17,481 nucleotides of DNA, taken from assembly GCA_023428755.1 (NCBI GenBank), contig JAEYWX010000004.1, positions 1 to 17,481 of the forward strand, in the 5' to 3' direction. Of the stretch, positions 1 to 7,710 are shown one piece after another. The translations under genes and the position numbers were made by a program. Source of the stretch: Bacteroidota bacterium (GTDB taxonomy: Bacteria; Bacteroidota; Bacteroidia; Chitinophagales; Chitinophagaceae). Position 1 is the first letter of the stretch, and each line of letters opens with the position of its first letter. The notes beneath the pieces were generated by a model that ran no database searches, had not been told where the DNA came from, and saw only the letters and a program-made list of their open reading frames with translations.

Positions 1-381
<381 letters not shown>

Positions 382-389
382 ATTTTTTT

Positions 390-408
390 TAATTGCCGCT
401 TGCAATTA
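390..408 (+). other. stem-loop in the 23S-5S spacer
   Basis: A 7-bp perfect stem (TAATTGC / GCAATTA) with a 5-nt loop follows a run of T in the short spacer between 23S and 5S. Such spacer hairpins often mark rRNA processing sites; that role is inferred. No tRNA gene is present in the spacer. Confidence 0.4.
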
Positions 409-440
409 CAACCTCCCAATATGTTATATTATTTAAGAGT

Positions 441-552
441 TTATGGTGGTTTTTCCGAGGGTGTTCACCTCTTCCCATACCGAACAGAGAAGTTAAGCCC
501 CTCATGGCCGATGGTACTGCACAACAATGCGGGAGAGTAGGTAGCTGCCATA
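441..552 (+). rRNA. 5S ribosomal RNA
   Basis: The sequence has the typical 5S layout. The terminal helix forms between ATGGTGG (443-449) and CTGCCAT (545-551). The conserved loop CCGAACAGAGAAGTTAAGCCC lies at about 480-500, and GCGGGAGAGTAGGTAGCTGCC precedes the 3' end. Its length of about 112 nt is normal for 5S. It lies about 60 bases after the 23S gene and is followed at once by a terminator, so it is the last gene of the rRNA operon. Confidence 0.93.
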
Positions 553-560
553 TTTATTCT

Positions 561-590
561 AAGCCCTTCAGTTTACTGAAGGGCTTTTTT
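561..590 (+). terminator. intrinsic terminator of the rRNA operon
   Basis: A perfect 12-bp stem (AAGCCCTTCAGT at 561-572, ACTGAAGGGCTT at 575-586) is followed by a T run to 590. It lies 8 bases after the 5S gene and should end rRNA transcription, separating it from the protein operon downstream. Confidence 0.92.
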
Positions 591-699
591 GTTTGCTGTA
601 ATCTATCACCTAACCATTTTTATATTCTTCAGTTCTTCCACCTTCACCTGCATCGGTAACCCGAATGGGTGATTTTATATTCAATATAATTTGCAGAGG

Positions 700-731
700 T
701 TTGTACTTGCAGAAAAACTGCAGTACTTTCA
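700..731 (+). promoter_or_regulatory. putative promoter of the DUF2306-deacetylase-esterase operon
   Basis: TTTG (700-703), a 20-base spacer and TACTTTCA (724-731) resemble the Bacteroidota -33/-7 pattern TTTG-N19-TAnnTTTG, with mismatches at the end of the -7 box. An imperfect inverted repeat (703-712 against 718-726) lies within the spacer. Transcription would start near 738, shortly before the ATG at 751. This also argues against the upstream TTG at 691 as the start codon. Confidence 0.45.
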
Positions 732-750
732 AAAGACCAACCTTCTGCTT

Positions 751-1392
751 ATGTTCCCAATTAAGTCTGTTGCTTTCATAGCTATATGGTCTGCCATTAT
801 CTTTCTTTCGGTTTATTTCTTTCTTGATAACGTACTTGCCTATTTCTATGGCTATCGCAGCCAACTGTTTGGTCATAGTTTTTTTCAAAACCAGTTATGG
901 GTAGTGATGCATATGGTTGGCGGAACATTTACATTGTTGCTCGGTCCGTTTCAATCCTGGCCATTTATTCGAAATCGATTCCTGAAGTTTCATCGGTTTA
1001 CTGGTAAGGTTTATATGGCAGGTATTGGATTGATCGGAATTTCAGCAGGGCGCTTGTCGTTGATCAGTAGTTGTGTGCCTTGTCGTATTTCACTTTTCTT
1101 ATTAACAGTATTTGCAATGTTAAGCACATGGTTTGCCTGGAAGGCGATTAAGATGCGCAACACCAAAGTGCACAGGCAAATGATGGTGCGAAGCTATGTG
1201 TGCGTGTTAGCATTTGTATTTGTCAGGGTGGATGATGTGTATTCACTGGACTTCCTGTTTGGCAGTATTGCCGATCCCGTTTTCAGACGAGTGGTGAATG
1301 AATACTTCTTTTCATTTGTACCGCTCATTTTTGCAGAGATCATTATGGTTTGGTGGCCGCAGGTTTATTATAAACAGAAAAAGAAAATATGA
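751..1392 (+). CDS. DUF2306 family integral membrane protein
   Basis: This is a 213-residue membrane protein with about six hydrophobic segments (roughly residues 9-31, 50-68, 86-108, 115-135, 147-165 and 185-205). It carries the pattern I associate with DUF2306 proteins: MHMVGG followed by LLLGPFQ near residues 53-68, HRFTGKVYMAG from H81, and HRQMMVRSY from H141. These conserved histidines next to membrane segments could bind metal or heme, but the family's biochemical role is not established to my knowledge. I chose ATG 751 over an in-frame TTG at 691 because the upstream 20 residues are not hydrophobic and a promoter seems to lie within them. The stop overlaps the next gene's start as ATGA, so the two are probably translationally coupled. 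Confidence 0.85.
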   Translation: MFPIKSVAFIAIWSAIIFLSVYFFLDNVLAYFYGYRSQLFGHSFFQNQLWVVMHMVGGTFTLLLGPFQSWPFIRNRFLKFHRFTGKVYMAGIGLIGISAGRLSLISSCVPCRISLFLLTVFAMLSTWFAWKAIKMRNTKVHRQMMVRSYVCVLAFVFVRVDDVYSLDFLFGSIADPVFRRVVNEYFFSFVPLIFAEIIMVWWPQVYYKQKKKI

Positions 1393-2150
1393 GAATTTTT
1401 ATTCTAACATTACTGCTGTTCTTGATGCAAACTTTGTTTGCACAAAGCAAAAAAACATTGCTTGCTGTTTTTCCTCATCCGGATGACGAATCAGCCGTTG
1501 CGGAAGTGCTCATAAAATATGCACAGATGGGTTACAGTGTACAACTCATTATTGCTACAGATGGCAAAGATGGTACAAGAGTTACAAAGATCCCTGCTGG
1601 TGAGTCGTTAGGAACAATTCGCAAAGAAGAAACACGATGTGCCTGCAAGATCATGGGTATTGCAGAGCCCATCTTTCTTGGTATCGACCGGCTTGATACA
1701 AGAATTGGTGTAGGGAAATACTTTGCCGAGCACAAAAAGTTTCTTGAATTATTGAAAGAAAAAATTGCAACCATCAATCCTGATTTCATCCTCACATTCG
1801 GACCCGATGGTGATACGCACCATGCCGAACATATTGTTACAGGTTCAGCCGTTACCGAATTGTTATTGCGTGAAGGTTGGGTAGAAAAGTATCCATTATA
1901 TTACTTAGCCTGGGATAGAGATCAAGCTGAAATGTTTGATCTCGGTTATGTAAACGAACAATACTTTAATGTGCGGATTGATTACACACAGGAACAAGAA
2001 ACAAAGGCATTGGCAATTATGCCCTGCTATGTTACGCAATACACAACAAAAGAATTGAAGGAGGACCGGGAAAAGAAATTGAACGATAAAAATCATGCTC
2101 TTCATTTCAGAAGGTTCGTTACAGGTAGAGGAATACAAAACGGATTTTGA
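1389..2150 (+). CDS. exported PIG-L family (LmbE-like) zinc deacetylase
   Basis: The 253-residue product belongs to the PIG-L / GlcNAc-PI de-N-acetylase family, which hydrolyses N-acetyl groups from amino sugars or sugar conjugates (MshB, BshB and LmbE-type enzymes). It has the zinc and catalytic motif PHPDDE at residues 29-34 (H30, D32 and D33) and the second motif THHAEH with H145 and H148. A hydrophobic N-terminus ending near residue 19 (LFLMQTLFAQS) looks like a signal peptide cleaved by signal peptidase I, so the enzyme probably acts in the periplasm or outside the cell. Intracellular bacillithiol or mycothiol deacetylases lack such a peptide, so those pathways are unlikely. The gene overlaps the DUF2306 gene by four bases and is followed 19 bases later by an exported esterase. 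The substrate cannot be told from sequence. Confidence 0.92.
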   Translation: MRIFILTLLLFLMQTLFAQSKKTLLAVFPHPDDESAVAEVLIKYAQMGYSVQLIIATDGKDGTRVTKIPAGESLGTIRKEETRCACKIMGIAEPIFLGIDRLDTRIGVGKYFAEHKKFLELLKEKIATINPDFILTFGPDGDTHHAEHIVTGSAVTELLLREGWVEKYPLYYLAWDRDQAEMFDLGYVNEQYFNVRIDYTQEQETKALAIMPCYVTQYTTKELKEDREKKLNDKNHALHFRRFVTGRGIQNGF

Positions 2151-2169
2151 TCACTCAAAAAAATAGTAC

Positions 2170-3273
2170 ATGCGAAAATTTTTTGTCGGCATACTCTTAC
2201 TGAGTTTCTCGTTAACAACAATTGCCCAAGGAAAATTAATCAGGCGTGAGTTTATGGCTGCATCGTTGCAAAACAATCGAGGAGGTGAAGATCCTTTGCG
2301 ACAGTTAACGGTGTATCTGCCTCCCGGTTATGAACAGGGAATGCAACGCTACCCGGTTATTTATGTGCTGCATGGATATGGAGGAACCGATAGTGTAATA
2401 ATGAGTGTATGGATCAATTTTAAAAAATTACTGGACGAAGCAATCAAAACTGGGAAAATGCGCCCGATGATTGTAGTGGCGCCTAACAGTACTACAAAAC
2501 TGCAGGGGAGTTTCTATACGAATTCATCGGTAACCGGTAACTGGGCCGATTATATTGGGAAGGATGTAGTGCAGTACATGGATAAAAATTTCAGAACAAT
2601 ACCTGATCGAAAAAGCCGTGGACTTTGCGGTCATTCAATGGGCGGCAATGGTGCGTTGAAATTAGGGATGCTGTTTGCTGATACATTCAGTGCCGTGTAT
2701 GCATTAAGCCCGGCTGTCTTAGATTGGTATGGCGATTTTTCGCTATCAAGCCGTGGTTTCAAACGCATCAGTAAACTGAAGAACGAAGAAGCGATTGTAA
2801 AGGCATTGAATGAATCAGGTGAGAATGGCGACTTTGATACATTCTTTGCAGCAGTACTCTCAGCTATGGCAAGAGTGTACTCGCCCAACATTGTCAACAA
2901 AGAATTATTGGCCGATTTTCCTGTTACGTATGCTGGTGATAGTGCTGTGTATCATCCGGCAGTAATCAGTGAATGGGAAAAGCAATTTCCTTTTTATATG
3001 ATCGATCATTATCTGCCCCAGTTACGAAGCCTTACTGCTTTAAAATTAGATTGGGGACGTAATGAAGATTTTTCGCACATCCCTTTTACAAGTCTGCAGT
3101 TCAGCAAGAAACTGGAAGCCTACCGTATCAAACATTTTGCTGAAGAATATATTGGTGATCATGGAAACATGCTGGATGGTTTTGATGGACGGATATTTAA
3201 TGAAATACTTCCGTTTTTTGATAAATTTCTTGTTTTCAATCCAAATTCACCTTTGCCTACATACAGTAAGTAG
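2170..3273 (+). CDS. exported esterase, Esterase D / PF00756 type alpha/beta hydrolase
   Basis: The 367-residue protein has a signal peptide (residues 1 to about 19, ending TTIAQ) and a putative-esterase fold. LTVYLPPGYEQG precedes YPVIYVLHGYGG, which supplies the oxyanion region. The nucleophile elbow is GHSMGG with Ser156. The likely catalytic His is H331 in GDHGNM near the C-terminus; the acid is not certain. Relatives include S-formylglutathione hydrolase, antigen-85-like acyltransferases and carbohydrate or siderophore esterases, and the export signal excludes the cytosolic formylglutathione role. It is the last gene of an apparent operon with the deacetylase, so the pair may deacylate a common extracytoplasmic glycan or lipid; that is inference. 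I found no convincing terminator directly after it. Confidence 0.9.
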   Translation: MRKFFVGILLLSFSLTTIAQGKLIRREFMAASLQNNRGGEDPLRQLTVYLPPGYEQGMQRYPVIYVLHGYGGTDSVIMSVWINFKKLLDEAIKTGKMRPMIVVAPNSTTKLQGSFYTNSSVTGNWADYIGKDVVQYMDKNFRTIPDRKSRGLCGHSMGGNGALKLGMLFADTFSAVYALSPAVLDWYGDFSLSSRGFKRISKLKNEEAIVKALNESGENGDFDTFFAAVLSAMARVYSPNIVNKELLADFPVTYAGDSAVYHPAVISEWEKQFPFYMIDHYLPQLRSLTALKLDWGRNEDFSHIPFTSLQFSKKLEAYRIKHFAEEYIGDHGNMLDGFDGRIFNEILPFFDKFLVFNPNSPLPTYSK

Positions 3274-3590
3274 TTCACAAAAACGGATACTGCTGGCTTC
3301 CATATAATGGCATAAATAATTGACTTTTGAAATTAATACTCATTGGTATTACGCCTTGCTGGATCATTCATTTTTAATGAACCAAAAAAGGAGGCAAATA
3401 CCTAAGCTCGGTTTTCAATCGAGAGCGTTTGTACAAATTGATTGCATCCTTTTTCAAATGGATGGAAGCAGGGTGGTATGGTCATAACGTAGTCAACTTT
3501 GAAGAATCAACTAAGTAGCCAGCAAGATCTTCTATAAAATAGTAGTACAAAATATGTTCATCATGATGAAGCAGCTTATTTGCAGTCATA

Positions 3591-3622
3591 TGCTTTCAAT
3601 CCTTGTTAAAAGATTGAAAGCA
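3591..3622. repeat. perfect 11-bp inverted repeat (hairpin)
   Basis: TGCTTTCAATC (3591-3601) and GATTGAAAGCA (3612-3622) are exact reverse complements around a 10-base loop. No T run follows on either strand, so it is not a classical terminator. It lies in a gene-free region and could be an RNA structure or a protein-binding site. Confidence 0.7.
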
Positions 3623-3633
3623 GAAAGGAAGAT

Positions 3634-3654
3634 TTGTTTAACAAGAGTAAACAA
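3634..3654. repeat. 7-bp inverted repeat next to the larger hairpin
   Basis: TTGTTTA (3634-3640) and TAAACAA (3648-3654) pair around a 7-base loop, only 11 bases after the 11-bp hairpin. It is AT-rich and weaker. It is listed because it is one of a series of hairpins in the same gene-free stretch. Confidence 0.45.
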
Positions 3655-3772
3655 CTATAAAGTGTATTATAACATCGATGTGAATAAAAGCTCTGTTAAT
3701 TCGTATTCTTTCCTACAGGGTATTGCGGCATTTGCTGATTCCTGTTTGGGGATAATACGTTTTGAATAGAAT

Positions 3773-3823
3773 TAAGTGTTTCGTGCATGTACGACCAGTA
3801 GTTGTTGATAAAGGAAACACTTA
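3773..3823. repeat. perfect 10-bp inverted repeat with a 31-base spacer
   Basis: TAAGTGTTTC (3773-3782) and GAAACACTTA (3814-3823) are exact reverse complements, 57 bases before the -33 box of the downstream secreted esterase gene. The spacer holds a smaller near-palindrome (CGTGCATGTACG). It may be a structured RNA, an operator or the relic of a small element; sequence alone does not decide. Confidence 0.6.
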
Positions 3824-3879
3824 GCTCGTACTTTCCATAAGTAGTTATTTATTGAAATGAGTATCGATTTTTCTATAGG

Positions 3880-3911
3880 TTTGTAATGTCTTTAAAAGAT
3901 ATTTACATTAA
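3880..3911 (+). promoter_or_regulatory. putative promoter of the large secreted esterase gene
   Basis: TTTG (3880-3883), 20 bases and TACATTAA (3904-3911) fit the Bacteroidota -33/-7 arrangement, with mismatches in the last two bases of the -7 box. Transcription would begin near 3918, giving a leader of about 23 bases before ATG 3941. Confidence 0.45.
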
Positions 3912-3940
3912 TTAAAATTCATATCCTAAACCGTATCCTA

Positions 3941-6484
3941 ATGAAAAAAGTAGTACTTCTATGTGCTTACGTATTGTTTACTGTATGCGCAAATGCCCAA
4001 ACAATTATGGGGCGGCAAATTGTTGATCAATTTCCAATTAACAGTAGTGGTACATTAACTTATGGCCTTACATGGCTTCCTGCAACTTACTCATCTACTA
4101 CACGAACATACCCGTTAATAATATTTCTGCATGGGGCGGGAGAAACCGGAACAACGGTTTCAAGTCTGTCAAAGTTATATACAGCCTCACCTCGCTCAAT
4201 TTCAGGAAGAATTGCTGACGGATGGGATCCCGTAGCTGTAAATCCAAGAACAGGTGTTCAGGATAGTTTCATTGTAGTGTCGCCACAAGCACCATCGTGG
4301 AGTTATAACTATACTGATTTAAAACATATACTTCCGTCTATTCTAAAAAAATACCGGGTTGACAGATCACGAATTTACTTAACCGGGTTGTCAGCAGGCG
4401 GCGGCGGAACCTTTTCTACTTTCGGAAGTAGAGACTCATTATTTATTAAAAATTTTGCTGCTATGGCTACTTCCAGCAGTGCGGGTACGAATGCAAGTAA
4501 CGGATATACTTCGCTTGAGGTCGAAGAAGGCTTACGGTATGGATCAACCTTTGGTGTTAAGATGTGGACTATTGCCGGGGAACAAGATTATCTCTTGAAT
4601 ACAGATGTTCGCTACCATGATAGTACTAATATGCTAAACCCAACTACTCCTAATAAATTAACTGTTATCCAAGGTGTGGGTCACTCTGCCTGGGGAAGAA
4701 TGTTTGATCCTGCTTTTCGACCCAATGTGAACTATTATGGCAAAACAGGCTCATGCAATAATGGATGTAATAACGGAGGTATACAGGTTGCCCCGAATGC
4801 AAATGGCTCCTCAATCAGGGGTAGTGGGATTACACAGGATAGTTTAAATCTTTACGAGTGGCTCTTGCTTTCGCAACGGACAGAACAAAGCTTTTCACCC
4901 AATATCGGCGATTACAGATCAAATGCACCAAAATCAACAGGCGGGAAATGGAGCACTACTTCAAGTTGGAGAAGGTTTGACGGAAGCAACTGGGTTGCCA
5001 CAGCAGTTTTACCAAGTGCTTCGGCAGGAGCTATTACCATCAGAAACAATGATAGTATTGATGTAGACGTAACTGTTACAACAGATCAACTGATTGTAGA
5101 AACAGGGGCTGTTTTAAATCTTCAGGCTGGAGGATTGATTGTAAGTGACGGATCTTCGCCTACCGACCTTTTCGTGAAGGGTGTTCTTAATCTCTCAGGT
5201 GCAGCCAGTATTACCGGAGCAGGCTCTGCTTTATTAAATGGAAGCTTTAATTGGTCGGGAGGCACTTTGGATATCAACATAATTTCAGCGATTGGAGCGG
5301 TTACCAATGTGTCGGGCAGCACTACCAAAATGATGTCGGCGAATTTTACAAACAATGGAACCTTTGTTTGGTCAACGGCCGGGGCAGGTGGAAATATCCT
5401 ATTAACAGATGCCCGTTTTATCAATAATGGCCTGCTGAAAGAAGAGTTTACTTCAAATAAAGGCTTTACAAGTGGTGGCGGTGCAGTTGATTTCGTAAAC
5501 AATGGCACTTTCCAGAAAATGTCTGCCAATACCTTTCTGAATAATAGTGTAAGCTTTACGAATACCGGAACACTGCAGGGAATTGGTGCATTTAATTTCA
5601 GCGGAACAGTAAGCAATACGGGTATTATTAAACCGGGAAATTCACCTGGCATACTTTCAGTAAGTGGCGGTATAGTTACAGGACAAAACGCACAGATCAA
5701 TATTGACATCTTTGATGGCTCTGGTGCAGGTACAGGTCATAACAGGTTAGATTTAACAGGCGATATCAATCTGTCTGGCAATAATATTACTATTACAGAA
5801 AGCCCTGCAGCACCTAACCAGTCGTATGTTATTATGACAACTACAGGAAGTTTTTCCGGCTCATTTGCAAACGCAAACCTCCCTGCAGGATATACAATAA
5901 CGTATAATCAGCAAACAATTTCTGTTTCAAAAGGACAAGGCACCTTACCTGCTGTATGGGGTGCATTTGAACTTGCTACTGTAAACGGCAAATCGATCGA
6001 TTTAAAATGGAACACATTGCAAGAAGAAAATACCAGTTATTTTGAAATAGAGCATTCAAAAGATGGAGCAGTGTTTACTCCAATTGCAAGGATACAAGCA
6101 GCTGGTAATAGCTCATTGGAAATCACTTACCGGTTTACGCATCACAAACCTTTGTTGAATGCTGCTAATTACTATCGTATTAAGTTGGTTGATCTCGACG
6201 GAAAGATTTCATACTCAGTTGTGAAACTCCTGAAATTAAAGCAAGGAACATCTGCTGTAAGAATGTTGGCCAATACAGTATCAGATAATCTGCAAATTCA
6301 GACACTCACCAACAATCTGCAGGTTACTGTAATCGATATGACAGGACGGGTATTTTGCAATAAACTGCTCGCCGGAAACGGACTGCAAACACTCAATACG
6401 GCAGCTTTAGCAAAAGGAATGTATAAACTTGTTGTGCATTCAAACGGAAGAGTTTTACAAACAGAAAGTTTTATAAAATATTAA
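3941..6484 (+). CDS. secreted multidomain esterase/peptidase with beta-repeats and T9SS sorting domain
   Basis: The 847-residue protein starts with a signal peptide (ending ANA, about residue 19). Residues about 25-310 form an alpha/beta hydrolase resembling the 'predicted peptidase' COG4099 or PHB-depolymerase-like esterases. This domain has the oxyanion motif HGAGETG at H64, the nucleophile elbow GLSAGG with Ser151, a likely acid D216 (GEQDY) and the likely catalytic His248 (GVGHS). A cysteine-containing loop GSCNNGCNNGG follows. Residues about 340-660 are low-complexity beta repeats with recurring NNGTF-like units (FTNNGTF, FVNNGTF, FTNTGTL) and KPGNSPGILSV, typical of beta-helical surface proteins. 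Residues about 668-765 form a fibronectin-like domain (LPAVWGAFEL through YYRIKLVDLDG) commonly placed before sorting domains. The last ~75 residues are a T9SS type A C-terminal domain (VTVIDMTGRVF, GMYKLVV, ending ESFIKY). The protein is therefore probably exported by Sec and then by T9SS to the cell surface or medium. Its substrate is unknown; a polymer or glycan ester is plausible. Confidence 0.9.
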   Translation: MKKVVLLCAYVLFTVCANAQTIMGRQIVDQFPINSSGTLTYGLTWLPATYSSTTRTYPLIIFLHGAGETGTTVSSLSKLYTASPRSISGRIADGWDPVAVNPRTGVQDSFIVVSPQAPSWSYNYTDLKHILPSILKKYRVDRSRIYLTGLSAGGGGTFSTFGSRDSLFIKNFAAMATSSSAGTNASNGYTSLEVEEGLRYGSTFGVKMWTIAGEQDYLLNTDVRYHDSTNMLNPTTPNKLTVIQGVGHSAWGRMFDPAFRPNVNYYGKTGSCNNGCNNGGIQVAPNANGSSIRGSGITQDSLNLYEWLLLSQRTEQSFSPNIGDYRSNAPKSTGGKWSTTSSWRRFDGSNWVATAVLPSASAGAITIRNNDSIDVDVTVTTDQLIVETGAVLNLQAGGLIVSDGSSPTDLFVKGVLNLSGAASITGAGSALLNGSFNWSGGTLDINIISAIGAVTNVSGSTTKMMSANFTNNGTFVWSTAGAGGNILLTDARFINNGLLKEEFTSNKGFTSGGGAVDFVNNGTFQKMSANTFLNNSVSFTNTGTLQGIGAFNFSGTVSNTGIIKPGNSPGILSVSGGIVTGQNAQINIDIFDGSGAGTGHNRLDLTGDINLSGNNITITESPAAPNQSYVIMTTTGSFSGSFANANLPAGYTITYNQQTISVSKGQGTLPAVWGAFELATVNGKSIDLKWNTLQEENTSYFEIEHSKDGAVFTPIARIQAAGNSSLEITYRFTHHKPLLNAANYYRIKLVDLDGKISYSVVKLLKLKQGTSAVRMLANTVSDNLQIQTLTNNLQVTVIDMTGRVFCNKLLAGNGLQTLNTAALAKGMYKLVVHSNGRVLQTESFIKY

Positions 6485-6513
6485 ACAGAAAGTTTTTAAT
6501 TTATGCATATTAG

Positions 6514-6550
6514 AAAAGCCAGTACACAAAAGTGCTGGTTTTTCTTTTTT
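6514..6550 (+). terminator. intrinsic terminator between convergent genes
   Basis: A 12-bp stem with two G-U pairs (6514-6525 with 6532-6543, loop ACAAAA) is followed by CTTTTTT, 29 bases after the secreted esterase stop. Read on the - strand, the hairpin has a CTTTTC tail, so it may also stop transcription arriving from the lytic transglycosylase gene. Confidence 0.85.
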
Positions 6551-6613
6551 GTGAATGTTTGTTTTCTTTCTGATGTTTTCATCAATGAATTTCTGAAACG
6601 GTACAATGAATAA

Positions 6614-7699
6614 TCAGTTCTTTTTTTTCGCAGCAGGTTTCTTCTTTACCTCTGGTAATTCTGATACACTCGGATAAACTTCTTTGATGCCATCATCGCC
6701 ATAAAAACGCAGGAGCAGTTGTACACTTTCGTTGAGAATATTGTAGCGGTTGGCATTGAAGAGTTGCATTTTATCGTTGGGCAAACGCAGATCAAACGGT
6801 TTGTTGGTTGCCAACACTGCATCAAAATTGGGATTGAGCTGATTGAAGCGTAACAGATCGATCACTAAATTTTTCGCCATCACCACCGAACTGAATTTTC
6901 CAACAATCGTTTGAACGCTGATGGTAGGGTCTGTTTTCTCCGGTGCAAAGTCGGCATTGGCCGGTTGTTTGCCATCATTTACAACAGTGGTTACGCCACC
7001 TTTTCCTTCCATGATATAATGCGTGGCAATAAACTTTTTTACATGGTTGCGGCTTTCGGCCGGTAAATAATATTGCAGCTTCCAGAAATCACGGCTGCCA
7101 CTTTTTTTAATGGCGCTGTACACACGTCCGGGGCCACCGTTGTAGGCAGCAATTACCAGTAACCAATCGTTCAGGTCTTTGTAGAGATAGGTAAGATATT
7201 TTGCAGCAGCATGTGTACTGCGGAAATAATCAGTTCGTTCATCGATCCATCCATTTACATGCAGGCCATATTCCTTGGCAGTGTAAGGCATAAATTGCCA
7301 TGGCCCACGGGCGCCCACCCAGCTTGTGGCATTAGTACTAAGTCCGCTTTCAATCACCGCTAAATATTTTAATTCGTGCGGCAAACCGTATTGCATCAAA
7401 ACATTATCGATTAATGTAAAATAGGGGACACCCCAGCTTTTCATTTTCTGCAGGTTCTTTCCATGCCGGTCGAGATAATCCTGGATAAAGCCCCACGCCT
7501 GCGGATGGATCTGTGCATCGTAGGAAGCAGACGAATTAAATTCTTTGTTGACAAACAGCGACTGGAAACCATACTTTGAAACATCGCCCTGTTGTGTTTC
7601 AAATGATGTATCGGCTGCAGTAGCTGCAACAGTATCTTTCTGTGCAAATGAAAACACAGAACAACTGATAAGAAATATGGTAAGAATAATTTTCTGCAT
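6614..7699 (-). CDS. lytic transglycosylase, SLT/GH23 family (MltD-like)
   Basis: The 361-residue exported enzyme should cleave peptidoglycan glycan strands to 1,6-anhydro-muropeptides. The signal peptide ends near residue 19 (SVFSFAQ). The GH23 domain covers about 90-215, with the catalytic Glu117 in YLAVIESGLS, then GARGPWQFMPYTA (about 129-141) and the AAYNGGPGRV motif that lines the active site. Residues about 265-330 (FNQLNPNF, PFDLRLPNDKMQLF) resemble the poorly conserved region between the catalytic domain and LysM repeats in MltD proteins. No clear LysM repeat follows, and the protein ends in a lysine-rich tail. It is shorter than E. coli MltD (about 450). The start lies 11 bases after the gatA stop, so the two are co-transcribed. 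Confidence 0.93.
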   Translation of the reverse strand: MQKIILTIFLISCSVFSFAQKDTVAATAADTSFETQQGDVSKYGFQSLFVNKEFNSSASYDAQIHPQAWGFIQDYLDRHGKNLQKMKSWGVPYFTLIDNVLMQYGLPHELKYLAVIESGLSTNATSWVGARGPWQFMPYTAKEYGLHVNGWIDERTDYFRSTHAAAKYLTYLYKDLNDWLLVIAAYNGGPGRVYSAIKKSGSRDFWKLQYYLPAESRNHVKKFIATHYIMEGKGGVTTVVNDGKQPANADFAPEKTDPTISVQTIVGKFSSVVMAKNLVIDLLRFNQLNPNFDAVLATNKPFDLRLPNDKMQLFNANRYNILNESVQLLLRFYGDDGIKEVYPSVSELPEVKKKPAAKKKN

Positions 7700-7710
7700 C
7701 GGTCATCTCC

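Larger units (their letters stand above)
3274..3879. other. gene-poor stretch with no recognised gene
   Basis: I see no recognisable gene in about 600 bases. A 71-codon open frame (3554-3769, +) has no recognisable domain, and its sequence gives no family match by eye. Short open stretches also occur on the - strand (about 3839-3694 and 3595-3372, the latter interrupted by a TGA), so a decayed gene is possible. Three perfect inverted repeats lie at 3591-3622, 3634-3654 and 3773-3823. A weak 6-bp hairpin is at 3334-3351, without a T run. The promoter of the next gene begins at 3880. Confidence 0.6.

Noticed and set aside
393..659. 88-codon open frame over the 5S gene
   Set aside because: It runs through the 5S rRNA and its terminator, so it is not a protein gene.
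691..750. TTG start for the DUF2306 protein at 691
   Set aside because: ATG 751 gives the expected membrane-protein start and lies just after a plausible promoter. The 20 extra residues have no family character.
3554..3769. 71-codon open frame on the + strand as a real gene
   Set aside because: It has no recognisable domain or signal peptide, it contains two of the hairpins, and no promoter-like sequence precedes it. It is kept only as part of the gene-poor stretch.
5122..5709. 195-codon open frame on the - strand inside the secreted esterase gene
   Set aside because: It is antisense to the beta-repeat region of a clearly coding gene, and its proline- and valine-rich sequence reflects the opposite-strand codons of Asn/Gly/Thr repeats. 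No domain is visible.
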